DNA from: Membranihabitans marinus
GTDB taxonomy: Bacteria > Bacteroidota > Bacteroidia > Chitinophagales > Saprospiraceae
DNA: 64,000 bases
NCBI RefSeq assembly: GCF_021729155.1
Contig: NZ_JAJQYA010000012.1
Span: 83,259 to 147,258 of the forward strand
Direction: 5' to 3'
The translations under genes and the position numbers were made by a program. Shown here in pieces: positions 35,663 through 45,355 of this stretch. A model generated the notes under the pieces. The model was not told the DNA's origin, did not search any database, and worked only from the letters and a program-made list of their open reading frames with translations. Each line of letters opens with the position of its first letter. The first letter of the stretch is position 1.

Positions 35663-35693
35663 CAAAATTACTTCCTTTATAGCTAATAACAAA
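35663..35693 (-). promoter_or_regulatory. Bacteroidota-type promoter of the suf operon
   Basis: On the minus strand TTTG (35693-35690), 19 nt, then TAATTTTG (35670-35663). This exactly fits the -33 TTTG / -7 TAnnTTTG consensus of Bacteroidota. Start of transcription would be near 35656. Confidence 0.75.
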
Positions 35694-35767
35694 AGGTTTG
35701 CACTTAAGTTTATTTAGATTATGTATAAATCTTTTCAGAATCGGAAGAAGGGATGGTTTTGGATGGC

Positions 35768-36448
35768 TTATATATTGGAGTTTGAGGCACCGGCGAGTAC
35801 GACAACAAATTCTCCTTTAATACTCGGTCTAGACGAGAGATCGGCGTGTACTTCTGACACGCTACCTCTTATATATTCTTCGTGGATTTTGGATATTTCT
35901 CTTGCCACGCATATCATTCGATCTGGCCCACAATTTTCTATGCATTCGTTTAAAAATTTAACAATACGATAGGGAGATTCGTAAAATATCATGGTCTCTT
36001 CGCATTGAGATAATTTTTGCCATTTCGTCGCTCGACCCTTTTTGTGCGGTAAAAATCCTTCGAAATAGAATCGATCACAGGGTAGACCTGAACCAACCAA
36101 TGCCGTAACAAAGGCTGATGGACCCGGCAGGCTGACTACGGGAATATCGGCTTCGATACAGGCTCTGACCAATAGAAACCCAGGATCTGATATGCCTGGT
36201 GTTCCTGCATCGGATATCAAAGCCATGGTCTTGCCATCTGTCATTTCTTCGATCAATGTAGATAATCGACGATGTTCGTTGTGACTGTGAAACGAAGTAC
36301 ATGCCGTTGTTATATCATAATGACGAAGTAGTCTACTGGATTGCCTTGTATCCTCAGCCAAGATATGATCAACTTCCTTGAGGACTGATATACCTCTAAA
36401 GGTAAAATCAGCTAAATTGCCAATGGGTGTGGGTACAAGATATAGCAT
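35768..36448 (-). CDS. rsmI: 16S rRNA (cytidine1402-2'-O)-methyltransferase
   Basis: SAM-dependent ribose methyltransferase of the ribosomal P site. The start is MLYLVPTPIGNL at 36448, which is the family's canonical N-terminus; an open frame of 22 further residues upstream overlaps purS and is not used. EDTRQSSRLL, SDAGTPGISDPG and PGPSAF are the other motifs. The ATG overlaps the purS stop as TAATG, so the two are translationally coupled. Confidence 0.94.
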   Translation of the reverse strand: MLYLVPTPIGNLADFTFRGISVLKEVDHILAEDTRQSSRLLRHYDITTACTSFHSHNEHRRLSTLIEEMTDGKTMALISDAGTPGISDPGFLLVRACIEADIPVVSLPGPSAFVTALVGSGLPCDRFYFEGFLPHKKGRATKWQKLSQCEETMIFYESPYRIVKFLNECIENCGPDRMICVAREISKIHEEYIRGSVSEVHADLSSRPSIKGEFVVVLAGASNSNI

Positions 36449-36702
36449 TAAGCGAGCACTGCTAAAGTGAACTCGTATTTTTCCATTATGGTATTCACCA
36501 ATAATTTTTGACACGCTTGGTCAACGATTTCACTTGCTTCAGCTTCATCCGCAGCTTCCACTTCCAATTCAACATGTTTGCCGATTCGCACTTTGTCAAT
36601 GGCGTGAATACCTATGTTGGGTAAGTTTTTGGTTACGGTTTTGCCCTGTGGATCTAATAGTTCGGCATGGGGCATAATCTGAATCTCAGCAATAAACTTC
36701 AT
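36448..36702 (-). CDS. purS: Phosphoribosylformylglycinamidine synthase subunit PurS
   Basis: Small subunit of the three-part FGAM synthase (PurSQL) in purine synthesis. The protein of 84 residues begins MKFIAEIQIMPHAELLDPQGKT and continues with IDKVRIGKHVELE and LLVNTIMEKYEF, as in PurS. The upstream methionine at 36786 would add 28 unrelated residues and is rejected. purQ and purL are not in the window. Confidence 0.88.
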   Translation of the reverse strand: MKFIAEIQIMPHAELLDPQGKTVTKNLPNIGIHAIDKVRIGKHVELEVEAADEAEASEIVDQACQKLLVNTIMEKYEFTLAVLA

Positions 36703-36723
36703 ATTAATACGATTTGTGAACAG

Positions 36724-36731
36724 CAAAGATA
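36724..36731 (-). promoter_or_regulatory. Candidate -7 element upstream of purS
   Basis: TATCTTTG on the minus strand fits TAnnTTTG and lies 22 bp before the purS start. No clear TTTG is seen 19-21 bp upstream, so confidence is limited. Confidence 0.4.
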
Positions 36732-36786
36732 TTGAAGTTCTTTTACATAAGAATGGGAAATAAGATGGATTTTTAAATTTTGTCAA

Positions 36787-37434
36787 TTATTGTCTCTTTC
36801 AACAAAAAACAACAGCCAGTCATAATCCTGTCTGGCTTTGATAAATCTGGAAAGAAGAGGAAATTGAGTTATGATAGATTTTATAAGATAATTTCTTCTT
36901 TACGGTAAGCCCGTGCTAATGCGAGAAAATATTTGTAATTCCTGACACTCGAAATGCGGAATGCATTTAATGATTAATTAATATTTCTCCATGGGAAGTG
37001 AACTGATTTTAATCATAGGGGGATTTCTAAATTAGTGGAATAAAAAAATGTAATTTTTAATTTATATTAGATGGGATAAAAAGTGTGTTGCTCATCTAGA
37101 AGATGGATCTAAAGGATAATCGACAACGCGGTTTTGGATATCGTAGATTGAATTGGTATTTGAATAATTTGTAGTTGACAATTATTGAATAGAAGATATG
37201 ATTTCATCCTCAGGAAGATGATTGAATCTATAATATTGTATAGTGGTATTGATGAGTCGGGTTGTACATTGGAAGTTGTAAGATTTGGGGCAATAACCAT
37301 AGTTTGAAATCCTTATCAAATGGCTACGATATTGACCACTTTGGGAAGAAATCCGTCCTATAAGGGCAAAATCTATTTCGATGGTCTTTTCCATAAAAAT
37401 AAATCCTAATCATGCAGAATAATTAAGTTGTTAT
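36787..37434. other. AT-rich intergenic region
   Basis: About 650 bp between the divergent purS and toroid-protein genes. A weak hairpin AGCCAG...CTGGCT occurs near 36815-36838. Short minus-strand frames at 37109-37300 and 37182-37394 overlap each other and have no recognisable pattern, so no gene is called. Confidence 0.6.
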
Positions 37435-39384
37435 ATGAAGTCAAATATTTCATGGATTCGATATATCGTAGTTGGCCTTTTCTTTTTGATAATATTGGTT
37501 ACGGGATTTGATTTGTATCGGATCTCTCAGTATAAATCTTTTCCAATTAGGCCAGTGGAAAAGATAGAAGTTCTCGAATCCCAACTATATTACAACTTGG
37601 TCAATGGGCATGATTTTCGTTGGCAGGATTTAGAAGGTAGTTTGAATTATATTAAGAATGAGTATGATTGTTCTGATTTCAGACTGGTCAATTTGATTCG
37701 CATTTTATATGAATATGAATCTCAAATCCCAGAGGAGTGGATAGCGAAAACCGAAGAAGTGGTGTTGGGTTTTAGATATTGGTGGGATGAACCTGGAGAA
37801 AACTCTATGTGTTATTGGAGCGAGAATCATCAAATTCTATTTGCCTCGGCAGAGTATTTGATCGGCCAAAAATATATGGATGATGTTTTTACTAATAGCG
37901 GTATTACTGGTCACCAGCATATGGAAAAGGCTCGGATTCGGATAATGGATTGGCTGGAGATGAGATGGAATTATGGATTTACAGAATTTTTTTCCAGTGT
38001 ATATTATAAGGAGGATATAGCTGCATTAATCAATCTTATTGATTATGCAAAAGATGAAGAAATTGTAGAAAAGTGTAGAATAATCATGGATTTACTGTTT
38101 TACGATGTAGCCTCACAAAATGTAAATACGATGTTTATATCTGCCAGTGGACGTGGTTATCATTCCAATAGGAAGGGAGGTCAAGATGCTACTTTGGGGG
38201 GATTGACTCAGTATTATTGGGGCAATGGCCAAGAAATTGGTCCAGGATTAATGTATGGACTAATGATTAGTGAGAATTATAAGTTGCCCCCTGTTTTGAA
38301 AGCAATAGCCGAAGATAGTTCGACAGTAATTGTAAAGCAAAGTAGCGGATTGGATATTTCAGATCTTGAGAAGGAAGGATTCTATGGTACAAATAATCAA
38401 GGAATGATGATGCAATGGGGGATGGAAGCGTTTGTAAACCCGGAGATTGTAAGACATTCCCTTGCTCATATCAGAAATAATAACATGTTCTCCAATGGAT
38501 TTATCAGTGATTTTAAGTTATTGGATTTTACGATGTTAGACTTATTGCATTTGGAGCCATGGGTTGTCAAAATAATAGATTCTCCCTTCCAGGGAACCGC
38601 TATTCAAAGGGGGAATACCTATACTTATAAAACAGCAGATTATTCAATGTACACAGCACAAAGTCATCATGTAGGTGAATATGCCGACCAACACCACGTA
38701 TTTGGAATCAATGTCAGTAATGCATTCGCGATATATCATACACATCCAGCTTTACATAAGCGCAAAGCTTCTTCTACTCCCAATTATGAAGTGGGCTATG
38801 GTCGTCTTCCACATTCTGTACAGGATATGAATGTCAATTTGTCTATATACGTAATTCCAGAAAAAAAGTCTTGGATGGAAAAAGAACTTTTAGATTATAC
38901 CTATGCCTACTTCCCAATGCAAAAAATGGATTCATCTGTTGTCATAAACAATTATGCCTTTGGTATGAAAGGACAAAGCTATTTTGCATTTATAGGTTTT
39001 CGCCCATTCATTGAGAGTACTGAAGTAAATAATGAAATTATACAAGAAGGTAATCAAGTATATTGGATAGCTGAAGCAGGTTGTCAATCAGAAGATGGAT
39101 CTTTTGAGAATTTTAAAAATCGTATACAAAACAATGAAGTGATTTTTAATGAGGATGAATTGATTTTGAGTTATAGATCAAAGGATAGAGATTATAAATT
39201 GAAATACGGTGGAGAGTTTACAGTCGACGGAAAAACTATGGATACTAATTACCGCCGTTATCAATCTCCATATATCCAAGCATCGGCTAAATCAAGAACA
39301 TTGGAATTTAGATTTAAGGAAGATTATCTATACCTCGATTTCGAAAACGGCAAACGAGATTGGGGGAGGTTAGGTGAAGGATAG
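37435..39384 (+). CDS. Membrane-anchored alpha/alpha-toroid protein of unknown function
   Basis: A 649-residue protein with one N-terminal membrane helix (residues 10-28) and the bulk outside the inner membrane. SMCYWSENHQILFASAEYL, followed by a segment with WLEMRWNYGFTEFFSSVYY and then SASGRGYHSNRKGG, is a pattern I associate with a widespread but unassigned family. The helical first half looks like an alpha/alpha toroid, and the second half (from about 390) like a beta-sandwich, a layout shared with polysaccharide lyases and heparinase-like enzymes. No catalytic residues can be named. It stands alone. Confidence 0.7.
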   Translation: MKSNISWIRYIVVGLFFLIILVTGFDLYRISQYKSFPIRPVEKIEVLESQLYYNLVNGHDFRWQDLEGSLNYIKNEYDCSDFRLVNLIRILYEYESQIPEEWIAKTEEVVLGFRYWWDEPGENSMCYWSENHQILFASAEYLIGQKYMDDVFTNSGITGHQHMEKARIRIMDWLEMRWNYGFTEFFSSVYYKEDIAALINLIDYAKDEEIVEKCRIIMDLLFYDVASQNVNTMFISASGRGYHSNRKGGQDATLGGLTQYYWGNGQEIGPGLMYGLMISENYKLPPVLKAIAEDSSTVIVKQSSGLDISDLEKEGFYGTNNQGMMMQWGMEAFVNPEIVRHSLAHIRNNNMFSNGFISDFKLLDFTMLDLLHLEPWVVKIIDSPFQGTAIQRGNTYTYKTADYSMYTAQSHHVGEYADQHHVFGINVSNAFAIYHTHPALHKRKASSTPNYEVGYGRLPHSVQDMNVNLSIYVIPEKKSWMEKELLDYTYAYFPMQKMDSSVVINNYAFGMKGQSYFAFIGFRPFIESTEVNNEIIQEGNQVYWIAEAGCQSEDGSFENFKNRIQNNEVIFNEDELILSYRSKDRDYKLKYGGEFTVDGKTMDTNYRRYQSPYIQASAKSRTLEFRFKEDYLYLDFENGKRDWGRLGEG

Positions 39385-39546
39385 AGATGGGGTGAGGGCA
39401 GATTGTAAAGATGGTAGTGAATCTTCATTTATTTTTTCAAAGTCTACTTTGAATTTTTCAATCAAATCACTATTTTTCTGCCTTTAAAATGAAATTATTT
39501 GTCTGTATTATTTTATTAAAATCGCTACTATCCTAAAGAAATTTCT

Positions 39547-40521
39547 ATGTTTTTATTTATTCCCCTAAAAACTAAAAAGAGTACAAAATTAAAAGTTTTC
39601 GTTTCTATTTTTTTGTACTTATTGGTGTTGCAGTTTGTTGTGGCTCAAAAATCTGATGCAGAAGGCAGTATGGATCATCCTTTACTCCAGAGATTCAATC
39701 AATCATACATCTATGATTATGAAGAAACCTCCTTTGATGTGTACACGATAGTCACAGGAGGAATGGAGGATTCAAAATTTTCTTCAACCCTAGAAGTAGA
39801 AGGAAGGATATACAGGATATTTTATAGTTTGCCCACCGATGCTGGGTCGAGTTATGAGATATATTCTAATTATATGAATGCATTAAAGTCCCATGGAGCT
39901 ACCATCCTTTTTAGCTGTAAAAATGTAGGAGATTGTGGCAAGTATTTTTGGGATGAATTGAGAGGTGTGGACAAGAAATTACTTCTTCCAGCCTATTATG
40001 GGGAAGAAATGGCCTATATAGCCGCCAAGTTTAGCAAAGATGGCAAGGGGTATTATCTCACCGTAATTCCAGGGTATGGACTTGGAGAACAAGGTTATCA
40101 TATCACTGTGGTAGAAGTTCAAGAAATGGACCAACAAATTAGTTTGGAGGGAATAGAAAAGGCCATGTCAGATCAGGGCAAAGTTTCACTATATGGTATT
40201 TTATTTGACACAGGATCGGATAAATTAAAAGAGAGTAGTTTTACTGAGATTGATTTGATTGCTCAATATTTAAAGAAAAATAAAGATAAAAAAGTATACG
40301 TAGTAGGACATACTGACAATACCGGTTCCTACCAGAATAATATGGATTTGTCTGAAAGAAGAGCGGCCGCCCTCAATAAGGTATTAGTCAGTAAGTATAG
40401 GATAGCGGAAAATCGTTTGACCGCGGCTGGCGTAGGTCCATTATCCCCTGAGAGTAAAAATACCACAGAAGAAGGTCGACAAAAGAATCGACGAGTAGAA
40501 ATCGTCCTTAATGAAATATAA
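39547..40521 (+). CDS. DUF4892/OmpA-family protein
   Basis: A 324-residue exported protein. The signal peptide covers about residues 16-34 (cleavage near VVAQKS); MFLFIPLKTKK before it is long, and a later start is possible. The middle region (about 40-205), with SHGATILFSCKNVGDCG, looks like DUF4892. The C-terminal OmpA domain shows YGILFDTGSDKLKESS, VVGHTDNTGSYQNNMDLSERRA and KNRRVEIVL, which bind peptidoglycan. The combination anchors a periplasmic or outer-membrane domain to the wall. Confidence 0.82.
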   Translation: MFLFIPLKTKKSTKLKVFVSIFLYLLVLQFVVAQKSDAEGSMDHPLLQRFNQSYIYDYEETSFDVYTIVTGGMEDSKFSSTLEVEGRIYRIFYSLPTDAGSSYEIYSNYMNALKSHGATILFSCKNVGDCGKYFWDELRGVDKKLLLPAYYGEEMAYIAAKFSKDGKGYYLTVIPGYGLGEQGYHITVVEVQEMDQQISLEGIEKAMSDQGKVSLYGILFDTGSDKLKESSFTEIDLIAQYLKKNKDKKVYVVGHTDNTGSYQNNMDLSERRAAALNKVLVSKYRIAENRLTAAGVGPLSPESKNTTEEGRQKNRRVEIVLNEI

Positions 40522-40703
40522 TGGGGAGATGAATTTTCTGACCTAAGGTGTAATGCCAAATACGTTTACTATTGTCGGTTATATTTCGATTTATTGTTGT
40601 AGAGTCACGACTAAATGAAGTAGTCTGAAAGACTACCAAATGTCCATATACTGGCCAACCCATCCACGACACGGTGGTGAAATACCTAACAATTTATAGG
40701 GCT

Positions 40704-40871
40704 GTCACGCCTTAACGTAGAGACGCAATGCCTTGCGTCTCCAAAAATAATATATGAGACGCAAGGCCAACCCACCCTCGGCATCTAGCCTCGGTTCCCT
40801 CATCAAATGCCTATTTAAGGCATTTGGCTCTTCGAGCTTCATTCGGTCATGTCCTCAAAATGAATTAAAAG
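40704..40871 (-). repeat. Repeat R4, copy 2
   Basis: Second copy of the 168 bp block at 25375-25542, 15.3 kb away, with one base difference. Hairpin b CAAATGCCT-ATTTA-AGGCATTTG is at 40804-40826 and hairpin a GCTC-TTC-GAGC at 40827-40837. Confidence 0.9.
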
Positions 40872-40877
40872 ACCACG

Positions 40878-41040
40878 CCGGAGCACAGTGGCTCCGGTTC
40901 CCTCATCTGGCTTACCCACCCAAAGCCAGTGGCTTTGGTGCCTTCGTCATTGGTAGATTGACTACCAATGTTCTTGCGGACCCTACTCAGTTAGATTTAG
41001 TCCATCGGGTTGCTCTATAGAGCAACTTTATTCAGTCGTG
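40878..41040 (-). repeat. Family A expanded unit in cluster III
   Basis: Hairpins in order: CCGGAGC/GCTCCGG (40878-40897), CAAAGCC/GGCTTTG (40921-40937), ATTGGTAG-ATTGA-CTACCAAT (40949-40969), and GTTGCTC-TATA-GAGCAAC (41009-41026). Same order as unit A2 in cluster I, read on the other strand, including the same broken GTCCATC arm. Confidence 0.82.
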
Positions 41041-41056
41041 TATTTTGCTCGTTCAC

Positions 41057-41308
41057 CCACGACACAGAGGTCGTGGTTCCTTCATCCAAACAAACCCACT
41101 TGGAGCCAGTGGCTAAGAACCTTTCGAAATACGTTGCAATCACGCCGGAGCACAGTGGCTCCGGTTCCCTCATCTAGGCTCACCCACCCGGAGCACATTG
41201 GCTCCGGCTCCCTCATCCAATCCATATTTAATGGATTGGGTACTTCGTACTGCATTCGGTCATATTAAGGACATCGGGTTGCCTTTTGGGCAACTACATT
41301 CAGTCATC
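41057..41308 (-). repeat. Further family A units in cluster III
   Basis: CCACGAC/GTCGTGG (41057-41076), two CCGGAGC/GCTCCGG hairpins, hairpin b CCAATCCAT-ATTTA-ATGGATTGG (41217-41239), hairpin a GTAC-TTC-GTAC (41240-41250) with TGCATTCGGTCAT, and a final GTTGCC-TTTT-GGGCAAC hairpin followed by CATTCAGTCAT. Confidence 0.82.
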
Positions 41309-41310
41309 TC

Positions 41311-41880
41311 GAAATCTTTTCCGTCATTATAAAATGTAATTCGTATAATTTATAATATCCTCAAAATATTGTTTTAGGCAAATATTTAACAATGTTTCTA
41401 ATTGAACAAAAAGAATTTTTCTATTGTTGAATTTATGTATATTTAAAGAAGAGAGCAGCTTGAATTTCTATTGTTGTATTTAGATCCAACTGAATCCATG
41501 AACAGTTTTGGATGTTTATTGGAACTTCATCAATTATTGAACTACATTGAATGCTTCTGAGTCGAAAAAGGGAAAAGGCGGAAAAAGATCTCTTTTTTAT
41601 TTTATCCTATGATGTTCTATTATATGGATTGGTAGTTAATGCGGAGAATAAATATCATTTACTATATTGAAAATAGACTGTGAATTAAGGCGTTGGATTT
41701 ATAGATATAGTTGAGTAAAGAAATAGATTGCTGTTTATACACTGTTTAGGATTTATAGATATAGTTGAGTAAAGAAATAGATTGCTGATTATACATTGTT
41801 TATAGATATGAAAGACAAATATGTGATTTTTCTAAATTAGGGTTAATCTCTTCAATTATAACCTTTAAAAAATTAACTAT
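41311..41880. other. AT-rich intergenic region with a 54 bp tandem repeat
   Basis: No gene is seen. Two tandem copies of a 54 bp unit starting GGATTTATAGATATAG lie at 41695-41748 and 41749-41802, with only two or so differences, and a third partial copy follows. The remainder is plain AT-rich sequence leading to the cbpA start. Confidence 0.8.
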
Positions 41881-42789
41881 ATGGCATTTATAGATTATTA
41901 TAAAATATTAGGTGTAAATAAAACAGCTAGTGAAAGTGATATAAAGAAGACCTATCGAAAATTGGCGCGTAAATACCATCCTGATTTAAATCCCGATGAC
42001 AAAGAAGCGGAGCGAAAATTTAAGGAAATAAATGAAGCCAATGAAGTGTTGAGCAATCCTGAGAATCGAAAGAAATATGATAAATACGGCAAGGATTGGG
42101 AGCACGGCGAGGCTTTTGAAAAAGCGAAAGCGGAACAAGCTCAATATGAAAAGAGGTATCAGTCTCAAAACTATGGAAAAAGTGAGAGCAGAGGAGGTTA
42201 TTCTGATCAGGATTTCTCCGATTATTTTGAAGCCATGTTCGGCGGCGGAAGAGGTTATTCAGGTCAGCAAACCAGAATGTTTAAAGGCCAAGACTTCCAT
42301 GCAGAACTACATTTAGATTTGGAAGATGTTTTTGTAAGCCAGAAACAAGTATTGACCGTCAATGGTAATAAAATTAGATTGACGATTCCCGCAGGCATTG
42401 AAAATGGACAAATAATCAAAATCAAAGGACAGGGTGGACCCGGAGTCAATGGCGGTCCCAATGGAGATCTATATATTAAAATTTTTATTGAGAACCATAC
42501 CGGTTTTAGAAGAGATGGAATCCATCTACATACTACGGTGGATCTTGATCTTTATACCGCGATATTAGGAGGTGAAATAACGGTAGATACCTTTGACGGC
42601 AAGGTTAAATTAAAAGTAGGACCTGAAACAGCTAATGGGACAAAGGTAAAATTGAAAGGCAAAGGTTTTCCACGTTATAAGAAAGACCATGAATATGGGG
42701 ATTTATTTATAACTTATCAAATCATAATTCCCGAAAATTTAACCAATCGGGAGAAAGCATTATTTGAAGAATTACAAAAAATGAGATAA
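41881..42789 (+). CDS. cbpA: CbpA-type DnaJ co-chaperone
   Basis: J-domain protein (302 residues) that stimulates DnaK ATPase. J domain residues 1-70, with the HPD motif at 33-35. A glycine- and glutamine-rich linker (about 100-140) follows, then two beta-barrel substrate-binding domains. There is no zinc-finger CxxCxGxG repeat, so it is the CbpA type rather than DnaJ. The modulator gene cbpM follows after 1 bp, which supports the assignment. Confidence 0.93.
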   Translation: MAFIDYYKILGVNKTASESDIKKTYRKLARKYHPDLNPDDKEAERKFKEINEANEVLSNPENRKKYDKYGKDWEHGEAFEKAKAEQAQYEKRYQSQNYGKSESRGGYSDQDFSDYFEAMFGGGRGYSGQQTRMFKGQDFHAELHLDLEDVFVSQKQVLTVNGNKIRLTIPAGIENGQIIKIKGQGGPGVNGGPNGDLYIKIFIENHTGFRRDGIHLHTTVDLDLYTAILGGEITVDTFDGKVKLKVGPETANGTKVKLKGKGFPRYKKDHEYGDLFITYQIIIPENLTNREKALFEELQKMR

Positions 42790-42790
42790 T

Positions 42791-43087
42791 ATGGCTCGGC
42801 AAGATTTAATACTAATTGAAACAATCTGTTTACATTATAAAATTGAGATCTCATTTGTCGATGCACTTCATGGGATAGGACTGATTGAAATAGAAACCTA
42901 TGAGAATAATAAATTTATTCATCAAGATAAAATAAGTGATCTTGAAAAAGTGATTCGGTTACATCGCGATCTTAACGTAAACTTAGAAGGTATCGATGTG
43001 GTCTTTAATTTATTGCGAAAGGAGATGGCTTTGCGAGAAGAAGTCAATAACTTAAGAAATCGACTGCGATTGTATGAAGGTGGATAA
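42791..43087 (+). CDS. cbpM: Chaperone modulator CbpM
   Basis: A 98-residue MerR-like helical protein that inhibits the J-domain of CbpA. The sequence shows CLHYKIEISFVDALHGIGLIEI, DLEKVIRLHRDLNVNLEGIDVV and a C-terminal leucine-rich coiled coil. Gene order cbpA-cbpM is as in other bacteria. Confidence 0.88.
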   Translation: MARQDLILIETICLHYKIEISFVDALHGIGLIEIETYENNKFIHQDKISDLEKVIRLHRDLNVNLEGIDVVFNLLRKEMALREEVNNLRNRLRLYEGG

Positions 43088-43221
43088 ATAGTATGGTTGC
43101 ATATGATCCATAACTGATATGGTGTTAAAAATATGGCCTATATGGAAATGTTTATCGTTTGGGTATAATATAATACAAACAATTCGTTTTTTAATTTTGT
43201 AAAGCTATCTAAAGTATTCAC

Positions 43222-44328
43222 ATGAAAGTACTGTATTTATTCTTTTTGGCATTATTCTTTCAAAGTTGTGACTCCCAAGATGATGTAATCGATGATATAG
43301 TTGACGATGTAAATGAGGAGACAGAACTTTATTTTCCTCCAATAGGGATAGATACTTGGGAGACCAAGCCAATGGAGAGTTTAGGATGGGATGTTGATGT
43401 TGCGGAGGAATTATTTGATTTTCTTGAACAGAATAGCAGTCGCGCTTTTATTGTATTGCACGAAGGAAGAATTGTAATTGAAAAATATTGGGGCAAGGAT
43501 ATTCTGAACAACACATTTGATAGTGATTCCAAATGGTATTGGGCATCAGCCGGTAAAACGCTCACAGCTTTTTTGGTTGGATTAGCTCAAGAAAACAATT
43601 TTCTTAATATTGAGGATAAAACTTCTGATTACTTAGGTGAAAATTGGACAAGTATGTCCAAAGACAAAGAAGATTTGATATCCATAAAACATCAATTGAC
43701 CATGACTACTGGGATGGATTACAATGTGGGCAACCTCGATTGTATTTCCCCAAATTGTCTTCAATACAAAGCTGATGCCGGCAGTCAATGGTATTACCAC
43801 AATGGCACTTATACATTATTGGAAAATGTAGTGAGTAATGCTGCTGGACAGAGTTACAATGATTTTACCCATCAGTATTTAGAATCCAAAATAGGAATGG
43901 AAGGTAGTTGGATCCCATTAGACGATTTAAATGTGTACTGGAGTACAGCCAGGGATGCTGCACGATTTGCGTTATTACTATCAAACAATGGAGTTTGGGA
44001 GGACGAAGTTGTGATGTCTGATATGGATTATTATCACAACATGATAAATCCTTCTCAATCTCTAAATCTTTCCTATGGTTACTTAACTTGGCTAAATGGG
44101 CAGTCCTCAATAATGTTTCCTGGAATTAATACTCCTATTAATACTTCACTTGCAATCAATGCTCCAGCAGATTTATTTGCCGGTTTGGGTAAAAATGGTC
44201 AATTTATTGAGGTAGTCCCGAGTGAAAGTCTGGTAGTGATAAGAATGGGCCAGGCTCCTGATGCATCGAATGTTCCAATAATTTTTCATAATGATATGTG
44301 GGAGATAATCAGTAGAATGATTAATTAA
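43222..44328 (+). CDS. Serine hydrolase of the beta-lactamase/class C family (lipoprotein)
   Basis: A 368-residue lipoprotein: signal YLFFLALFFQSC, cysteine at 16. The nucleophile motif SxxK is SAGK (Ser109-Lys112) and YxN is YHN (Tyr192-Asn194), as in class C beta-lactamases and related esterases and D-amino peptidases. A KTG-like third motif is not obvious. A promoter -7-like TAATTTTG lies at 43192. The substrate is unknown, and an antibiotic-hydrolysing role is not implied. Confidence 0.85.
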   Translation: MKVLYLFFLALFFQSCDSQDDVIDDIVDDVNEETELYFPPIGIDTWETKPMESLGWDVDVAEELFDFLEQNSSRAFIVLHEGRIVIEKYWGKDILNNTFDSDSKWYWASAGKTLTAFLVGLAQENNFLNIEDKTSDYLGENWTSMSKDKEDLISIKHQLTMTTGMDYNVGNLDCISPNCLQYKADAGSQWYYHNGTYTLLENVVSNAAGQSYNDFTHQYLESKIGMEGSWIPLDDLNVYWSTARDAARFALLLSNNGVWEDEVVMSDMDYYHNMINPSQSLNLSYGYLTWLNGQSSIMFPGINTPINTSLAINAPADLFAGLGKNGQFIEVVPSESLVVIRMGQAPDASNVPIIFHNDMWEIISRMIN

Positions 44329-44504
44329 ATCATGGTTTAATAAGGCAAATTTATGTGTTTCTTGGTCCTTTGACCATATTATTGGATTTGAGGGATAAAG
44401 TCACATAAAACAATTTTAAAATTAATCCGTTACATGGTCTGACTAGGGATGGGGATACAATGTTTTGTGGATCTGATTAATTTTTTATATATATTTTTTA
44501 AACT

Positions 44505-45326
44505 ATGATGAAATTTATTAATTTATTATTTATTGCTATAATTATAGGTGGTTGTGGACAGCCTCCTGCTACTGAAGGTGAACAAGCAGTTGAAGAAACC
44601 ATGAGTTTTGAAAACAAAGGTCATGAAGCCGTGTATAAATTGACGCAAAAGGTGGGTAGCTATCAAAAATTGCGGGATTTAAAAGATGTGGTTTATACCT
44701 ATACCTATATTACTGCCGATGGAAAGGAAGATCAATCTATAGAAAAATACATTTTTGATGGAGAGTTGTCATATGCGGATTATATTAAACGGGGAAGAAC
44801 ATTGCCCAATGTTGAAGGTCGGTTAGTGCAAGGTTTTGATGGACAAAATTTTTGGAGTACCGTCGATGGAGTGCTAACTGAAGATAGTGATGTGATCAAA
44901 AGAGCGGTTTTTAGTAGAAAGACCAATTTTTATTGGTTTACTATGTTTCAAAAATTACTAGATCCAAGTGTTGAATATACCTATGTCAAAGAGGAAGACA
45001 TTAATGGACAATCTTATGATGTAGTCAAAATAACTTTTGAATCTGATAAGCCTACAGATATTTATCAACTTTATATTAATCAAGAAACATCATTGGTAGA
45101 TCAATTTTTATTTACCGTAGTAGATTTTAATGTGGTAGATACTCCCTTTTTAATGAAGCTCGATTACGAAGAAGTGGATGGCTTACTTATCCCCACAACT
45201 AGAGACTATACACAAGCAACATGGGAAGGTGTAAATCAAAATGAAAACTGGATTAAAGTCAGATGGTCAAATATACAGTTCAATAACAATTTAGATAAAG
45301 AAATATTTTTAGCCGGCGCCAATTAA
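44505..45326 (+). CDS. Lipoprotein, DUF6503/LolA-like
   Basis: A 273-residue lipoprotein with signal FIAIIIGGC (cysteine near 17). The middle of the protein (LKDVVYTYTYITADGKE, VEGRLVQGFDGQNFW, YDVVKITFESDKPTDIY) alternates strands like a LolA/LppX half-barrel, which holds lipids. Domain naming is tentative. It ends at a strong terminator. Confidence 0.65.
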   Translation: MMKFINLLFIAIIIGGCGQPPATEGEQAVEETMSFENKGHEAVYKLTQKVGSYQKLRDLKDVVYTYTYITADGKEDQSIEKYIFDGELSYADYIKRGRTLPNVEGRLVQGFDGQNFWSTVDGVLTEDSDVIKRAVFSRKTNFYWFTMFQKLLDPSVEYTYVKEEDINGQSYDVVKITFESDKPTDIYQLYINQETSLVDQFLFTVVDFNVVDTPFLMKLDYEEVDGLLIPTTRDYTQATWEGVNQNENWIKVRWSNIQFNNNLDKEIFLAGAN

Positions 45327-45355
45327 AATATTGACCCGATAAATGTATTTCGTAT

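Larger units (their letters stand above)
40522..41310. repeat. Intergenic repeat cluster III
   Basis: From about 40600 to 41308, dense family A hairpins in minus orientation plus repeat R4. Open frames 40754-41020 and 41038-41268 are built of repeats and are not called. Components with clear pairing are listed next. Confidence 0.87.

Noticed and set aside
36448..36514. N-terminal extension of rsmI
   Set aside because: It reads through the end of purS, while MLYLVPTPIGNL is the canonical start.
36702..36786. N-terminal extension of purS
   Set aside because: PurS homologues start at the MKFIAEI methionine.
36815..36838. Hairpin AGCCAG...CTGGCT as a terminator
   Set aside because: No gene ends next to it, and no proper T-run follows in a useful direction.
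37109..37394. Two overlapping minus-strand frames (63 and 70 codons)
   Set aside because: They occupy the same DNA in different frames, have no recognisable sequence pattern, and lie in an AT-rich region.
40754..41268. Two open frames in cluster III
   Set aside because: Composed of the same hairpin repeats, with no independent support.
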